In this document: positions 52,692-64,000 of the stretch, piece after piece | How the letters are laid out: every line of letters begins with the position of its first letter | How positions within the stretch are numbered: the stretch's first letter is position 1 | Assembly: GCF_029168945.1 (NCBI RefSeq) | Contig: NC_083607.1 | Span: 43,013,257-43,077,256, forward strand | Origin: Cannabis sativa | Taxonomy: Eukaryota; Streptophyta; Magnoliopsida; Rosales; Cannabaceae | Length of the DNA stretch: 64,000 nucleotides | Direction: 5' to 3' | Program-made: the position numbers and the translations under genes | The notes under the pieces: generated by a model | Seen by the model: only the letters and a program-made list of their open reading frames with translations | Told to the model about the DNA's origin: nothing | Database searches by the model: none

Positions 52692-54029
52692 TCAATCCTC
52701 TTCACTATCATACCAGTCCTCCCAAATTTCTAAATTAGGCTCTGTCATGAGCTCATATAACGTAGGAATATTTGGGTTTCCTGGCCTTGGCATGTCTGAG
52801 TAGGCTTGGACTATTGTAACTTCCTTGTTGACTTCAAATGCCACGGAAATTATGTCCCTTTGTGTGGGATCATTTGGTATTTGGTCATTCTCGGTTAAGG
52901 AAGTTGTATTTGTTATCGCTTTCCCGAGAGAAGAGTCAATCTCAATCTCTTTTCTCTTGATCATGCCTTCGATAATGTTTTTGAGGATGTAGCAATCCGA
53001 CAATGGGTGACTCACAATTTGGTGGTACCGACAATAATTTGGATCATTTTTCATGCCAACCTCGTTGGGTCGTTTTGGCTCGGGGAGTCGTATTGCCTTA
53101 GCTTTTAACAACTCATCGAAAATTTGGTCGACATCATCATCGTCGAATGAATACTTAACTTCTTTCCTTTCTTTGAGAGTTAATTTCTTTTGCGGCTCCC
53201 GTGCCTTCCCTTTATCTTTGTTGCCGGTATTGACAAAAGTTGCCATTGATTCTCCCTTCTTGAATGGCTTTTTATTTTCGAATCTCGGTGAAGGTTTGCC
53301 ACCCCTTTGTCGAGAAATTTGTATCTCAACATTGCAAGCCTTCGAGACGAGCTCATTAAAAGTTTTGGGTTCTGCTGTGCCCACAAAAGTTGCCACCTCA
53401 GGGTTGAGGTTTTTGGTGCACATTGAAACCGCCGCTTGTTCCGATATCCTTTCTGGATATTGGAGATTGAGATTTCTCCACCTGGTTATGAACTCATTAG
53501 CACTTTCACTAATTCGTTGCTTTGTTTCCACCAGGTCATGGAGACTTATGGTCTTCTTTGAGCTCACGAATTGTGCCAGGAAAGCTTTTTGCATGTCATC
53601 CCAAGTAGTTATCGATCCTGCAGGTAACTGAGTATACCAGGTGAATGCTGCCTCTTTTAGAGATTGCACAAATTGCCGGATCAATAGTGCATCTGATTGG
53701 GCAGATTCACCACATGCAGAGGTGAAATAGGCCAAATGCTCATGAGGAGAACCATTAATTCCATCAAACTTTTCAAACTTTTGTCTGATGTAGTTTGGTG
53801 GAAATGGAATTTGATCATAGTAAGCCGGGTATGGCTTATGATATCCAAGAATAGGCATTGTTGCAGCTTGATATTCCCGAATACCCTCCATGATAAGAGC
53901 CTTCAGGTCCTGCTGAGGTTGGGCACCAGCTAGTGGTGGTTGCACACCTTGTGGTGGCGGTTGTGTGTTGCCTACAGGCGGCATGGAGGACGAGGATTGT
54001 TGCCCAATCTCACTCTCCTTTTGTCTCAT
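52692..54029 (-). CDS. Ogre-like gag
   Basis: 445 codons. Gln/Pro-rich start, then the capsid (RQKFEKFDGINGSPHEHLAYF, FTWYTQLPAGSITTWDDMQ, FLAQFVSSKKTISLHDL, NEFITRWRNLNLQYPE), a basic linker and a single C/H zinc-like motif (CRYHQIVSHPLSDC). It ends in TGA, and the frame then continues straight into the protease region. The ATG overlaps the stop of the preceding frame as ATGA. Confidence 0.85.
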   Translation of the reverse strand: MRQKESEIGQQSSSSMPPVGNTQPPPQGVQPPLAGAQPQQDLKALIMEGIREYQAATMPILGYHKPYPAYYDQIPFPPNYIRQKFEKFDGINGSPHEHLAYFTSACGESAQSDALLIRQFVQSLKEAAFTWYTQLPAGSITTWDDMQKAFLAQFVSSKKTISLHDLVETKQRISESANEFITRWRNLNLQYPERISEQAAVSMCTKNLNPEVATFVGTAEPKTFNELVSKACNVEIQISRQRGGKPSPRFENKKPFKKGESMATFVNTGNKDKGKAREPQKKLTLKERKEVKYSFDDDDVDQIFDELLKAKAIRLPEPKRPNEVGMKNDPNYCRYHQIVSHPLSDCYILKNIIEGMIKRKEIEIDSSLGKAITNTTSLTENDQIPNDPTQRDIISVAFEVNKEVTIVQAYSDMPRPGNPNIPTLYELMTEPNLEIWEDWYDSEED

Positions 54030-54406
54030 ATTAACTTGAGATGAGATAATTCTGTTGAGAGTCGGGCTACTTCTTCGTCCCTCTCAGCTAATAACCTTTG
54101 CAGTTCCTGAATCTTCTCTTCATTACTGATTGTCCCAGTTACTAACACTGGCATATTTTTATCATTGCCAATGGTTAGTGCTTCAAACTGAGTAATGAGA
54201 TCAGCAGACACCCCCTCACTGTGTTCAATATGGGGAGTGTCTTCTAAAGAGTGTCCAGATGTACACCCTTCTTCCTGAACTTTTTGAAAAGAGGGATTCA
54301 TTGATTCCTGCATGGCACGAGCTTTCGATCGAGTTACAGGGCCCGTGTAGGAGGTAAGCTTAGCAGTTGAGGTGACCCTTGTTGGTCGGTAGCCCTGGAG
54401 AAACAT
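54026..54406 (-). CDS. Gag N-terminal segment, 126 codons
   Basis: It starts MFLQGYRPTRVTSTAKLTSY and contains VTRSKARAM. It ends with a short coiled coil (EEKIQELQRLLAERDEEVARLSTELSHL). VTRSKARAM followed by a coiled coil normally begins gag in such elements, so a frameshift near 54029 probably split gag; the ATGA overlap would also allow restart. Confidence 0.65.
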   Translation of the reverse strand: MFLQGYRPTRVTSTAKLTSYTGPVTRSKARAMQESMNPSFQKVQEEGCTSGHSLEDTPHIEHSEGVSADLITQFEALTIGNDKNMPVLVTGTISNEEKIQELQRLLAERDEEVARLSTELSHLKLI

Positions 54407-54445
54407 CTAGTCACCATGTTCTCTTCGGAATGCGTTAGGGCTTGC

Positions 54446-55138
54446 TTAGGGAACCCTTACACTATCGCTTCTAGCCTTCTTTGGGAAGGAGAACGGCGTC
54501 CTACACCCTTCATCTAATAAAGGGCGTTCATTGATCTCAGCAGATGGCCCCTGTTGACCTTGGCGGTTGACAGAGATTACGATCGGAGGCCTAATCGGGG
54601 TGCCTCCTACTAATTCCCTCATTTCAAGAGGGTTTGGTGAAGGTGAAGTGTTTGTCCCCCTCCTCCCTTTTGTCGCCTTCCTACCTCTCCGAGGTTGAGA
54701 AGTCGGTGTTGCCTCAGTTTCCTCCGCAGAGGTAACCATCACTGAGACGGTAGTGGGCAAGAGAATAGGAACAGATCCAATCAAGATACGCTCCCATTCC
54801 TGGATCATTACGGGGGAGCCAGTCTTCGTTGGCCTCCCTTCGGTCTTGGCAACCTTTGCTGCAGACCTTTTCACTGCCCGGGCTTGCCTCTTTTTAAAGC
54901 CCTTTGCTGCCTTGCCTCTTAAGGCCTGTGCAGTCTTAGTGATGTTTTTCACACCTTTCCCTCTTCCAGCCTTTTTAGCTGGTGTAGGTGTCTTCACATT
55001 CTTTATTGGTTCGGGCACCCTGCATGAAATGGGTGCTCGGTCAATAGAGAATGCTGCCAAAAAGCGGCTCTTTTTCCCTCCTTGGGCAGAAGAGGTTGTT
55101 GGTAACTTGTGGAAGTAAACCGTGACTTGTGGTGCCAT
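54446..55138 (-). CDS. Ogre-like ORF1, basic protein
   Basis: 230 codons starting 90 bases inside the primer site. Residues about 45-100 are very rich in Lys, Arg and Ala (KKAGRGKGVKNITKTAQ, KRQARAVKRSAAKVAK), as in nucleic-acid-binding or nuclear-targeted proteins. A second basic patch is QPRRGRKATKGRRG. Ogre elements carry an extra ORF1 of unknown function before gag; this fits by position. No known domain is seen. Confidence 0.7.
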   Translation of the reverse strand: MAPQVTVYFHKLPTTSSAQGGKKSRFLAAFSIDRAPISCRVPEPIKNVKTPTPAKKAGRGKGVKNITKTAQALRGKAAKGFKKRQARAVKRSAAKVAKTEGRPTKTGSPVMIQEWERILIGSVPILLPTTVSVMVTSAEETEATPTSQPRRGRKATKGRRGTNTSPSPNPLEMRELVGGTPIRPPIVISVNRQGQQGPSAEINERPLLDEGCRTPFSFPKKARSDSVRVP

Positions 55139-55221
55139 TTTTTCCTGAAAACAGTAAACATGATTAGCACCATAAAGTTAAAGTTGAATAGTAGTAATCA
55201 TATTTGGAGACGAAAAGGAGA

Positions 55222-55248
55222 ATGGGTCCCACCGGGCGTGCCAAAAAT
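55222..55248 (-). other. Ogre-like primer binding site
   Basis: Sense TTTTTGGCACGCCCGGTGGG lies two bases after the 5' LTR. A tRNA-Arg type is usual for Ogre, but I could not verify the tRNA. Confidence 0.6.
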
Positions 55249-55250
55249 TA

Positions 55251-57837
55251 TGTTAAGCAAAAATTTCACATTTAACATATTAAAATAAATGCAAAACACA
55301 ATTTCACCTATGCTGAATTTATAGCATAAGAGTTTATTAATTTAAGTTCGACCCATCCAAGATTATAAGAATAATCTCTTAATTACAATCCTTTTATTTA
55401 AAGGAAATACCCTTTGATTCCAATTACAATGACATTAAATAATTAAAATAAATTTGGGAAATTTGGGGTAAATTTGGAATTGCAGCTGAACTCAGTCAAT
55501 TTAATTAACCGAGCTGCCTACATACCTTCTTTGTGAAGGATCAAGCCACTTGTAGTTCAGAATGCGGTATTTTAGAATTTGGATATAAGAATTCCGCTAG
55601 ATGACCACTTTCAGGAATCATTTGCTATTTTGAAAATTTGGAAAAATTCCTAGGTGTATGACCTTTTATGGAATTTTGAGAGTTATGTTTTATACCATTT
55701 TGCGGTATCGGGGACTGCACTTAGTCTTAGCAACTAAGTTGCCTACGTATCCTTTTATAGGAATCAAGTCAAACGTAGTTCCGATAGCGTTATTTTGTAT
55801 CTTCGATAACTTTGATATTTTAAGGTAAATAACCTCATTTGAGATTTTTGAGGTAGATGATCTCATTTGGGATTTGATGAGATGAATGACCTCATTTGAG
55901 ATTTTGAGGATTTGTGATTGTACCTAATCTTAGCAATTAGGTTGCCTACGTATCCTTTTGAAAGGAATCAAATCGAACGTAGTTCATAAGCATTTAATCT
56001 TTTTATGAGGTGAATGATCTCTTTTTCTTTGGAATGCCATTTAATTTGTCATGGCTTTGAATTTTAGTGCACTTTTTAATTTTTAGGTAAAATTACCATT
56101 TTTGAGATTTTTGTGAGATTAATGACCTCTTTGAAATTTGGTGAGGTAAGTGACCTCTTTAATATTCCAATATTAATTTTGGTGAGCTCATTTGGAATTT
56201 TGTGCCATTTTGTATGGCTTTAGAATTTCACCACTTTATTTTGTGATGAAATTCAGTTTTGCAATCTTTTTATTATCTTTAGAAATAAAAAGATTATTTG
56301 ACTGATATTTAATTATCTATTCCAAAATTTAAGGAATAATAATTTATCTATTTCATATCCAATAATATCTCAAATATAATTTTGGCAGTTAAAATTTAAG
56401 ATATTATGTGATATAATATTATCATTTTTAATTTCCTATTCCCAATTGAATTATAAGGAAAGTATTATATGATATATAATCGGAGCCCAAAAAAAATTTG
56501 TTAACCGCTGAGACAGTGAAAAAAGTAGTCGATTGGCTCCATAAATCTCTATACACAGTAAGTATTGCTTCAAGAAGTTGAAGTTGGACTTGTACAATTG
56601 ACTTTTGCAAGCCACATATATACCGCGTATATATGTAAACTGTACTTATTTTAACAACATATTCACACTTATATATATATATATACATATTGTGTGAATT
56701 TTCTGTGAGAAACAAACAAGACAGTGACTACTCCATGTACCCTGACATACATACATGTATATAATATATACATGATTTCACATTGGTCTAATTACCTTTT
56801 TTTCCTTTTCTTTTTTTTGTTTTCTTTATATAAAATATATTTTAGAGTTAGGATCTCAACATATATTCTGATGTATGTTCTTCTTTTTTTTTTTTTGATA
56901 CTCAGATATATATTTTTTTAATTGCTAAGAAAACGAAAAAGGTATACCAAGTGAATCATTCATAAGTTTGCGCTCACTGTATATCTTATTACCCTCTCTT
57001 CTTTTATAGGGATTAACATATACATATTTAATCATTTTCTAGAGAAAATTTGAAGCACTTTGATTCAATCGAGGGTAAACAACTGAAGCAGAATTAATTA
57101 TTTTTTTTTTTGGCTCATTGTAATTTTCGTGAGGTACCTTATTCAATTTAGGTATTTATTTTTTTGAAACGATCCTCACATTGTAAAAATTTTAACAGCA
57201 TAACACCATGAAGATTTGTATTATTCTCTTCGATTATATATCACATATTGACTTATTTTCTGAAGTCTAGTGAATCGAAGAGAAGGATAGAAATCAATAA
57301 TGAAATTGACAGCATAAAAAATATTAGTCTTTTCCTTTCCCTTTGATTATATATCACATCAACTTATTTTCTGAAGTTTAGTGAATCAAAGGAGATTGGA
57401 ATGACTACTTGCAGTAAACAAAAATAAAGAAAAAGAAGAAAGAGAGGTAGATCCATTTATGGATCTTTGCTTACCCTTGTAGAGCTTGAAAAATCACTTG
57501 GGATAATGCAGTTTTTTTTCTCTTCTCACTTCTCTCAGATTTCTTTTCTCTCTGTTTCTGCTCTTACGTATCAATTACCAAAGATATTTTTTTCAAAACC
57601 CTTTTCTCCCCCTTTTCTTTTTTAACCGTTCCCCATTTAACCGTTCCCCACCCTCTCTCTCTTTATATCCCAATTTTTTATTATTATTTTTTTGTTGATA
57701 AAGTTCACTTAATCGTGAAAGTGGTGGAGGTGGAGAAAATATCTCCTTAATTTTCTCTTCCTTTTTTGACTGACCCATTCCTATAATAATAATAATTATT
57801 ATTATTATTATTGTTATTAAAATTTTATCGTTCAACA
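55251..57837 (-). repeat. Ogre-like 5' LTR
   Basis: Partner of 41340-43931. The three hairpin motifs lie at 55491-55558, 55720-55781 and 55923-55985, and the 28-bp repeats at about 55825-55911. Confidence 0.93.
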
Positions 57838-58738
57838 GTAACAAAGAAATGTGATTTTAGAATTTGAGAAATTTATATATATACTTGAAGTATAATCGTA
57901 CCCACACCACAATGCAAAAATGATTGAGGTTTAATTATCTTTATATTTGCATGTTTTAATGTATACTTATGTCTATCTTCTCATTCCTCTTTTACTAAGC
58001 CTTTATTTTATTTTTCAGAAAAATCTCTATTGATTCTTGTATAACAATGGATTGAAGATCTTTTGAAGAATGTACACATTTAGGTATTGCTTTAGCTTAT
58101 CAAGCTTTACATTACACAAGAATTCATAATATTCATTTTATTTCTATGGTACACCTTAACTTTTTAGTTAAAATCACTTTCTTGTGTATTTAGATACTTG
58201 ATTTAAATTATAACTTTCTATTTAAAACTTCCAAATCATAGTAACTCAATCCAAAAGTAATTTCTTTGGTTTTAAGCCATGATTATTTAGTTTTGCAGAT
58301 TCTTTTATACTTCTAATGTGAGGAATACGAATAATAAAACCAGGAAAATATGGTAGATAAGAAGATGTCCACAGTTTAGTAGCTATTCCAAAGTTGTAAG
58401 GAAGACTTTGCCTCTGGTTAGATTGGGATTATTTCGCTTTATGAAGATATTTAAAGCCTTGGTTCTATTTTAGGGTATGTTTAATTCAGCCATTTCATCA
58501 TTCAAAGTCCTAAATTAAGAGTTATGAATATATTTGTCAATGTGGATTTTATCTTCGGATTTGATGCTAGCATAAAAATTGATGTTTAATTTTTTTGGTT
58601 TGATAGTGGTTTCTACTTTTTTTTTTGGTTACATATTTTGATTAGGAATATTTAAATACATTTATGCTAAATATTTGGGTTGGACTATGATATTACTTTA
58701 AAAATAAAATAAAAATAGATTTTTCCTTTATTTTTACT
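57838..58738. other. AT-rich flank, nothing recognised
   Basis: It starts with the duplication GTAAC. No continuation of copia-2 and no open frame of note. Confidence 0.5.

Positions 58739-58796
<58 letters not shown>
58739..58796. repeat. (AAT)n microsatellite
   Basis: About 18 perfect AAT units. Confidence 0.95.
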
Positions 58797-59357
58797 TATT
58801 TCTGATCTTAGTTAGGTATCATCCCATTTCTGTAGGTATCCGTTCTTGCCTCTTTTTTTTGAAAACTGTTGTTGAACCTCTCTCTGAGTTCCTCTGCTTG
58901 TCGATCTTACTAAGAACAATACAGTTCGAAGTCTCACTATTACCTCACAATTCAATACTCATCTCAGTTCTCCACATGATCAAGGGGGTAATAGGACCAC
59001 TCACTTTGCCATCGGCGAATTAAGTCTATGGTAAACAACTCACTCATTTACTCTCTCTATCGGTTTGGCTGCATACAAATCAATAAAATTCTTTCAAAAA
59101 TATATATACATATATGTGCTTGAATTGAATTCATTAATTATTTTGAATCATCCAATACTAATAACCTACCAAGTTATAAACATAAATAAATATTCATGAT
59201 TTTTGGTTTTGTTACATACACTCACATTTTTCTATAAGTTAGTTATTTAATTATTTTGTTCAATAGAAGCAATCAATCTAGAAGAGATTTTATTTAGTTG
59301 CGGTCAGTACAGTTAAATACAAGATTTTGCAAGTTTGGAATGAGCCTTAGAATTATC
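58797..59357. other. Unassigned interval left of copia-3
   Basis: The part 58850-59070 is less AT-rich with CT-rich stretches like a plant leader, but no frame or splice pattern could be built. Confidence 0.4.
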
Positions 59358-61252
59358 TGTTGGAAATTATTTTACCAAGATCTTAGATCTACTCACAAGT
59401 ATGTTTATTAACACCCTAAATATGAACTTTCTAAAACGATGAAATAAACACATATAAAGTTTAGGAAATCTTACATTGGGTGCAGCGGAATATAATGACT
59501 CCTTCCGTTCAGATATTTAGCCATTGATTCCTTTCTGCAGCAGAGCATTATAAATATCTGAACCTGGATCTCTTTTTCTGAATCTTTGATGCTGAAACTC
59601 CTTCTTGCTGAAAGTCTTTCTTCACGATCTTCCTCACTATGATTGAGGTATCACTTGCTGTGTGTGGGCACTACTCATACACTAAGAATTTCGAAATTTC
59701 AATGAAGAAGAGAGAGAGAGTGGGTTCGGCCAAAGATAGGGAGAGAGAGAGGCTCAGTTTTTTCTGAATCAGAAGTGTCAGAAGAAAAGTGTAATTTTCC
59801 TGAAGCCTTCACTATCTATTTATAGCATTCCACTAGGGTTAGGTTTGAATTATTTGGCATTAAAATAATGAAAATATCAGAGGGAAAACCCTACAAAAGT
59901 GGCCGGCCCTATACATGTGGATTTGGGCCTCACTTTTTGCAATTTTGCAGTTTTACCTTTTCTGCATCTGATTTTCTCAAAAACGCCAATTTTCTAATTC
60001 AGCCATTTAAATGTCAATTCTAACTATTTAATAACTATAAATAATTATTAAATAATATTGTCATTTATCATATTTATTAATTGAACCATACAAATTATCA
60101 TAATTAACAAATATGCCCCAAAACTCTTTCTTTACAATTTCGCCCTTACTTAGTGAAAAATTCACAAATAAACATAGTCTAATTTGAGAATTATAATTGA
60201 TTAATCAAAACCAATTATATGAGTCTTACAAGCAATATTATCTCAACTAGTGCGGGGACCATGGGTCTATATAACCGAGCTTCCAATAAGTAGATCAAGA
60301 ATTTAGCACTAAAATTCACTAACTTATTAATTCTTCGTTGAATCCACGCATAGAACTTAGAATTGCACTCTCAGTATATAGAATGCTCTATATGTTCCAC
60401 CATATAGACACATCATTAGTTATCCATTGTTATAATCCTAATGTGATCAATGATCCTCTATATGAATGATCTACACTGTAAAGGGATTAGATTACCATTA
60501 CACCCTACAATGTATTTATTCCTTAAAACACTTGACCCCGTATAAATGATATTTCAGCTTATGTGAAATGAGTACTCCACCATTTATGTTCGTTTGGTCA
60601 AGCTCGAAGGAGATCATCCTTTGCTTACTATTCGCCAGATAGAAGCTATAGATTCCATGTTTATGATAGCGCTCCCACTCAATTGCACTACCGTGTTCCC
60701 AAAATGTACGTATCACCCTGACCTAAAAGTAGGCTTAACTAACAAATCAAAGAACACGAATAGCCTTTCAAGATTGACCCTAATCATAACAGGATTAAGA
60801 ACATTTGATCTAGGATCAACTAGGCGATATTGACTTGAATAGATATTACAGTAAGTTTAATAAATCTAAATCAAAGTTCAATATCGGTCCCTTCCGATGC
60901 ATACTCCATGCATCTAACCTGAGCTTTACTTTAACCAATGCTCTGGAAAGAACATAGCACTTCTCCAAATGCAAGTAAACTCTGTTGTAGATTATCATAT
61001 CAGTAAAACCCTATGTCTGATAAATCTAGGAAACTTTATTCACATAGTCATGTTTACTTTCCAATGTGTTGACGGCACAATAAACAAGATCAAGTATGTG
61101 AAAAGGGTTTCAGATGAATTTATACATTATGTACATATAATCATGAAATAAATCATGTGAATCATGCAACATTAAATGTTATTTCTGATCTATATCAATA
61201 AGTAAATCTGATTATATTGAAATGAGTTTTATTTAGGGCATAAAACCCAACA
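59358..61252 (-). repeat. Copia-3 3' LTR, 1895 bp
   Basis: Sense TGTTGGGTTTTATGCCCTAA...AATTTCCAACA, preceded by the purine tract sense TTGGGAGTT. A decayed relative lies at 8297-9590. Confidence 0.8.
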
Positions 61253-61932
61253 AACTCCCAATTGCACTAATATAAAACAAAAAATGCGTTTCAAATAATC
61301 TCAACACCTTGATATACAAATCAAGTGTAGTAGTAGTAAACTCCTCGTAATAGGATCTGAAAGGTTGAATTAAACACAACCTTTTCTCCACCATTACTCT
61401 TCCTTTAATCACAAAATCATTGATAATGTGAAATTCCTCTCTATATGTCTACTCTCTTGGGATACTGGATTCTATACCTTTGGCAACTACTTTTGGTTAA
61501 TCAAGAAATTAACACTAGTAGTTTAAGGCAATTTAGAATGGTGCGAAAGATGTATAGAACTTTCCTTAGACTGAATAAGTACCTTTCCTGCAGCTTTAAC
61601 ATTCAGTCCCTTTCTGGTAGACCTAGAGACTTCAGATAGGTTTTTACACTTTTCCAAAATCACTATTCCACCTCCAGAGTAACCACCATCTTATCAGAAA
61701 GATTTACTAGCATAAAGGCAAATTTCGAAATTTGATATGGTGTAGTCTAAGAGTTTTAAACACACCCTTATAGACTAACATATAGTTCCTCTTCTTAATC
61801 TTAAGATTTACTTGATTGTCTTCCAATGTTCTTCTCCTGGATTAATCTGATACCTACTCATTACTCCCACTCAACAGCAGGTGTCTGGTCTAAGGCATAC
61901 AAAAGCATATCTAAGACCTCTCACTGTTGATT
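61253..61932 (-). pseudogene. Copia-3 purine tract and RNase H remnant
   Basis: Minus-strand frames give VRGLRYAFVCLRPDTCC, VMSRYQINPGEEHWKTIK and LVYKGVFKTL, clear matches to the copia RNase H start (CTRPDI, SRYQSNPG, HW) but with several stops. Confidence 0.7.
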
Positions 61933-62819
61933 TAAGAAATTCTTTCATGGCTTATCTTTTCTGGAATAGTTGAGACTTTTCCTTAGATAAATAAAATCTA
62001 TGCCTAAGAAGTTGTGAAGCTTCTATAGATTGCCATTAGAAAGAAAATGCTTCAGCGTCTTACTAAAGTAAGTTGCTTGCATTAGAGTAAGTAATTACCA
62101 GGTATACCATAAGCCATAGGTTTAGATAAACTCAAACCTATAATACTAGGAACAAGAAGTTTGTTAAGTCCATAGAATAGACTTATTAACTAAAATTTCC
62201 TTTTATGTCCTTGTAATAGAAAACTTTAGGTTATTCCATGTGAATGGATTAAACCATAGTTCTATTGGCTTTCTTCTTAGTTTCTTATCTTGACAATCCA
62301 TTACTTGTTTAAACTCACAATGGATTTTAATCACTAGTGTCTCCCAAGTCATAAGAAAGCGAGTTCCTAGAAACTCTCCCACTACGACAAGGTACCGTGA
62401 ATTATGTCGAAGAAAACTAAATGGTATTGATCTCTTCGGTTGTGACAAGACAACAGAGGCAGTGAGATCATCATATGTTATATAAGATGATAGAAAACTT
62501 TCGGAATCAAGAAAAATGTCTCCTTTATTTGCTACTTGTTTTCAGACTTAGTCATTATCTTAGAAAAGTAGTATTTGTTTGAACAAACACTTTCTTATCT
62601 ATTGACAATGGGATGGTCCACCCCTAATCACTTAGAATAGCTAACAAACCATGGTTAACAGTTCTAGCTTTTCTTAAGATTTTGATTAGGTCATCCATGA
62701 ATCTAGTAATGATTTACATTAAGTATACAACCATTACATCATTTTGAAATTGTATTACCATAGAAGGAATTAGGCAACGACTAGTAACTAATCATCAACA
62801 TGCAACTCGAAATTTCTGG
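61933..62819 (-). pseudogene. Copia-3 reverse transcriptase interval, strongly decayed
   Basis: By position this holds RT and the integrase tail. The longest minus frame (62448-62203) contains no certain RT motif, and I could not find YVDD. Confidence 0.4.
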
Positions 62820-63190
62820 GGAGGTAAGTTTGGATATAATTCAAAAATCAAATTAATGATCTTTGAACTGCATATCTACTAACTATTTCTCCACCCCTAT
62901 CAGTTCGCAAGATCTTTAACCACTTACCTTAATGGTTTTAACCATTGCTAGAAATTAATGAAATTTTTCAAACATTTCAAATTTCTTGCTAAAAGGTATA
63001 ATCTAGAGTTGTCGTTTTAAGAATACAACGAAAAACTCATATCCACCCCTGAATGTACATCCATCTGCGAATGAGATGAACTTCTTTCAGTGGATATAGG
63101 CATATTAACTCTTTGCAGAGATTGATCTTGTCAAATCCACTATGAACAAGATACAAATGCCATAGATTAATGAAAAATGTGGTTGAGTCT
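62820..63190 (-). pseudogene. Copia-3 GAG-pre-integrase and integrase remnant
   Basis: LWHLYLVHSGFDKINLCKEL (from about 63150) matches the GAG-pre-integrase LWHLRLGH motif. The stretch near 62900 reads like the LRTDRGGE aspartate motif. Stops and shifts throughout. Confidence 0.6.
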
Positions 63191-63756
63191 TTTGATGATT
63201 TAGGTATAGTTACATCAAAGAGTTCTTAGAATAGTGCAAGTGGATCTTGGTCACAGAATACCAAACTCATATTCCATACAGTTTGAATCCATTAATAGAA
63301 GATGGATATTAAACACTTGAGAAAGTGTAACTGTATTGTATTCTGGAATTAGAAATATAAGAAAATTTCTATTTGGAATCTAAAATTAAAGTCAAAGACT
63401 TAAATTTATACCAAATATAATGAGTAATTCTATCTTGGACCAGCACTACTAATACAAACTCTAAGTCAGATTTGCCCATACAAGTAGGAGATTTCTAAGA
63501 TTGAGGATTTATATCAATTGGGAATAGAATTTCGGGATTATAATCATATGCGTCATTTAATTTCTTAAGAGAAAATATAATGACATGAAATGATTTATAG
63601 GCCATTCATCCAATAATATATTATTTAGCTAATTCGAAATGAATAAGCTAAGAGGAATTAGGATAATTTCTTTAATAAATAAGAATCCAACGATGCTTCG
63701 ATTAGCGAGAGTCAAAGTAATCTTATTTATATAATCTTCTTGTTTCATATCGTAAA
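63191..63756 (-). other. Copia-3 upstream remnant, unresolved
   Basis: AT-rich and full of stops; presumably the old gag/protease area, but no motif was found. Confidence 0.35.
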
Positions 63757-64000
63757 TGTAACGCCCTAATGCTAAGGCACGCTACAGTGCTTTTTCAATT
63801 ATTGTGCAATCTTTGCTAATCAAAGAAATTTCTCGAAAAACGTGTCAAATTAAAACTTTTGCTTTAAATATTAAACTTTGTAATATAATATAATATTTAC
63901 AAATCCCGGGATCCCAATTTCAATCTTTTAAAAATTTACTATTTAAACTTTACATTTCAAAATACATAACTTCCAGGTTGCACAGCGACTTTCAAAATAT
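63757..64000 (-). repeat. Tekay-like gypsy LTR, start only, cut by the window end
   Basis: TGTAACGCCCTAATGC and the following aattaaaacttttgcttt and tcccgggatccc blocks match the LTR at 17575 and 23957 at a clear distance, so this is a related but different family. Confidence 0.7.

Larger units (their letters stand above)
41340..57837 (-). mobile_element. Ogre/Tat-like Ty3/gypsy retrotransposon, 16.5 kb, recent
   Basis: LTRs of 2592 and 2587 bp flank, in minus-strand order: primer site, ORF1, gag, protease, RT-RH-aRH-IN, a non-pol region with an antisense gene, and a purine tract. Flanking bases ATAAC (41335-41339) and GTAAC (57838-57842) agree at 4 of 5. The LTRs differ at only some 15-20 sites by eye, so the insertion is young. 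ORF1 before gag, long LTRs and a second RNase H fit the Ogre branch of Tat. Confidence 0.9.
59358..63756 (-). mobile_element. Copia-3: decayed Ty1/copia element with 1.9-kb LTR
   Basis: On the minus strand, GAG-pre-integrase (about 63180-63050), integrase (about 63000-62820), RNase H (about 61930-61560), purine tract and 3' LTR follow in copia order, all full of stops. The 5' part is cut at 63757 by a gypsy LTR and the window end. Confidence 0.75.

Noticed and set aside
57838..58738. Continuation of copia-2 beyond the Ogre-like element
   Set aside because: No copia gag or protease motif could be read on the minus strand.
1..64000. Endogenous pararetrovirus or other viral insertion
   Set aside because: All RT, protease and integrase motifs fit copia or gypsy retrotransposons with LTRs; no movement protein or viral coat motif was seen.

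Overview
This is a plant nuclear window built almost wholly of nested transposable elements. The evidence is plant-type Ty1/copia and Ty3/gypsy retrotransposons with tRNA primer sites, a CACTA element, several MITEs, a wall-associated-kinase-like gene with phase-consistent introns, and strongly AT-rich intergenic DNA. The element types suggest a eudicot. I cannot name the species.

Layout, left to right. 1-5502: a decayed + strand copia element (copia-1), cut by the window edge, with a 1849-bp CACTA element inserted in its integrase at 1888-3736 (3-bp target duplication AAT). 6329-8107: the EGF and kinase exons of a WAK-like receptor kinase, the only cellular gene seen; its first exon was not found. 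8297-9590: a decayed LTR of the same family as the LTR at 59358-61252. 9602-33041: an AT-rich non-autonomous element split by a 21.9-kb Tat-lineage gypsy element (10789-32677, exact duplication ACTAC, 780-bp LTRs, minus strand). The Tat element carries an antisense multi-exon gene with its own TATA box. It was itself hit in its second RNase H by a Tekay-type chromovirus, now an LTR-internal-LTR-partial internal array (17575-27249). 33150-36606: a cluster of foldback/MITE elements. 36809-41339: a 5'-truncated minus-strand copia element (copia-2). 41340-57837: a young 16.5-kb Ogre/Tat-like gypsy element with 2.6-kb LTRs, a nearly complete minus-strand ORF1-gag-pro-RT-RH-aRH-IN set, and an intact antisense 974-codon plant-mobile-domain gene. 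57838-59357: unassigned AT-rich DNA with an (AAT)n tract. 59358-63756: a third decayed copia element, minus strand. 63757-64000: the edge of another Tekay-like LTR.

Three observations stand out. First, a multi-hairpin motif occurs three times in each Ogre-like LTR and twice behind the antisense plant-mobile-domain gene, with base-pair-preserving changes between copies. Second, two different gypsy elements each carry an unrelated antisense gene between integrase and the 3' LTR. Third, an illegitimate junction fused Tat gag-pol in frame to Tekay integrase-chromodomain, with a single TAG between them.

All coordinates, splice sites and homologies were read by eye. Family assignments rest on visible motifs. 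No database search or folding programme was run.
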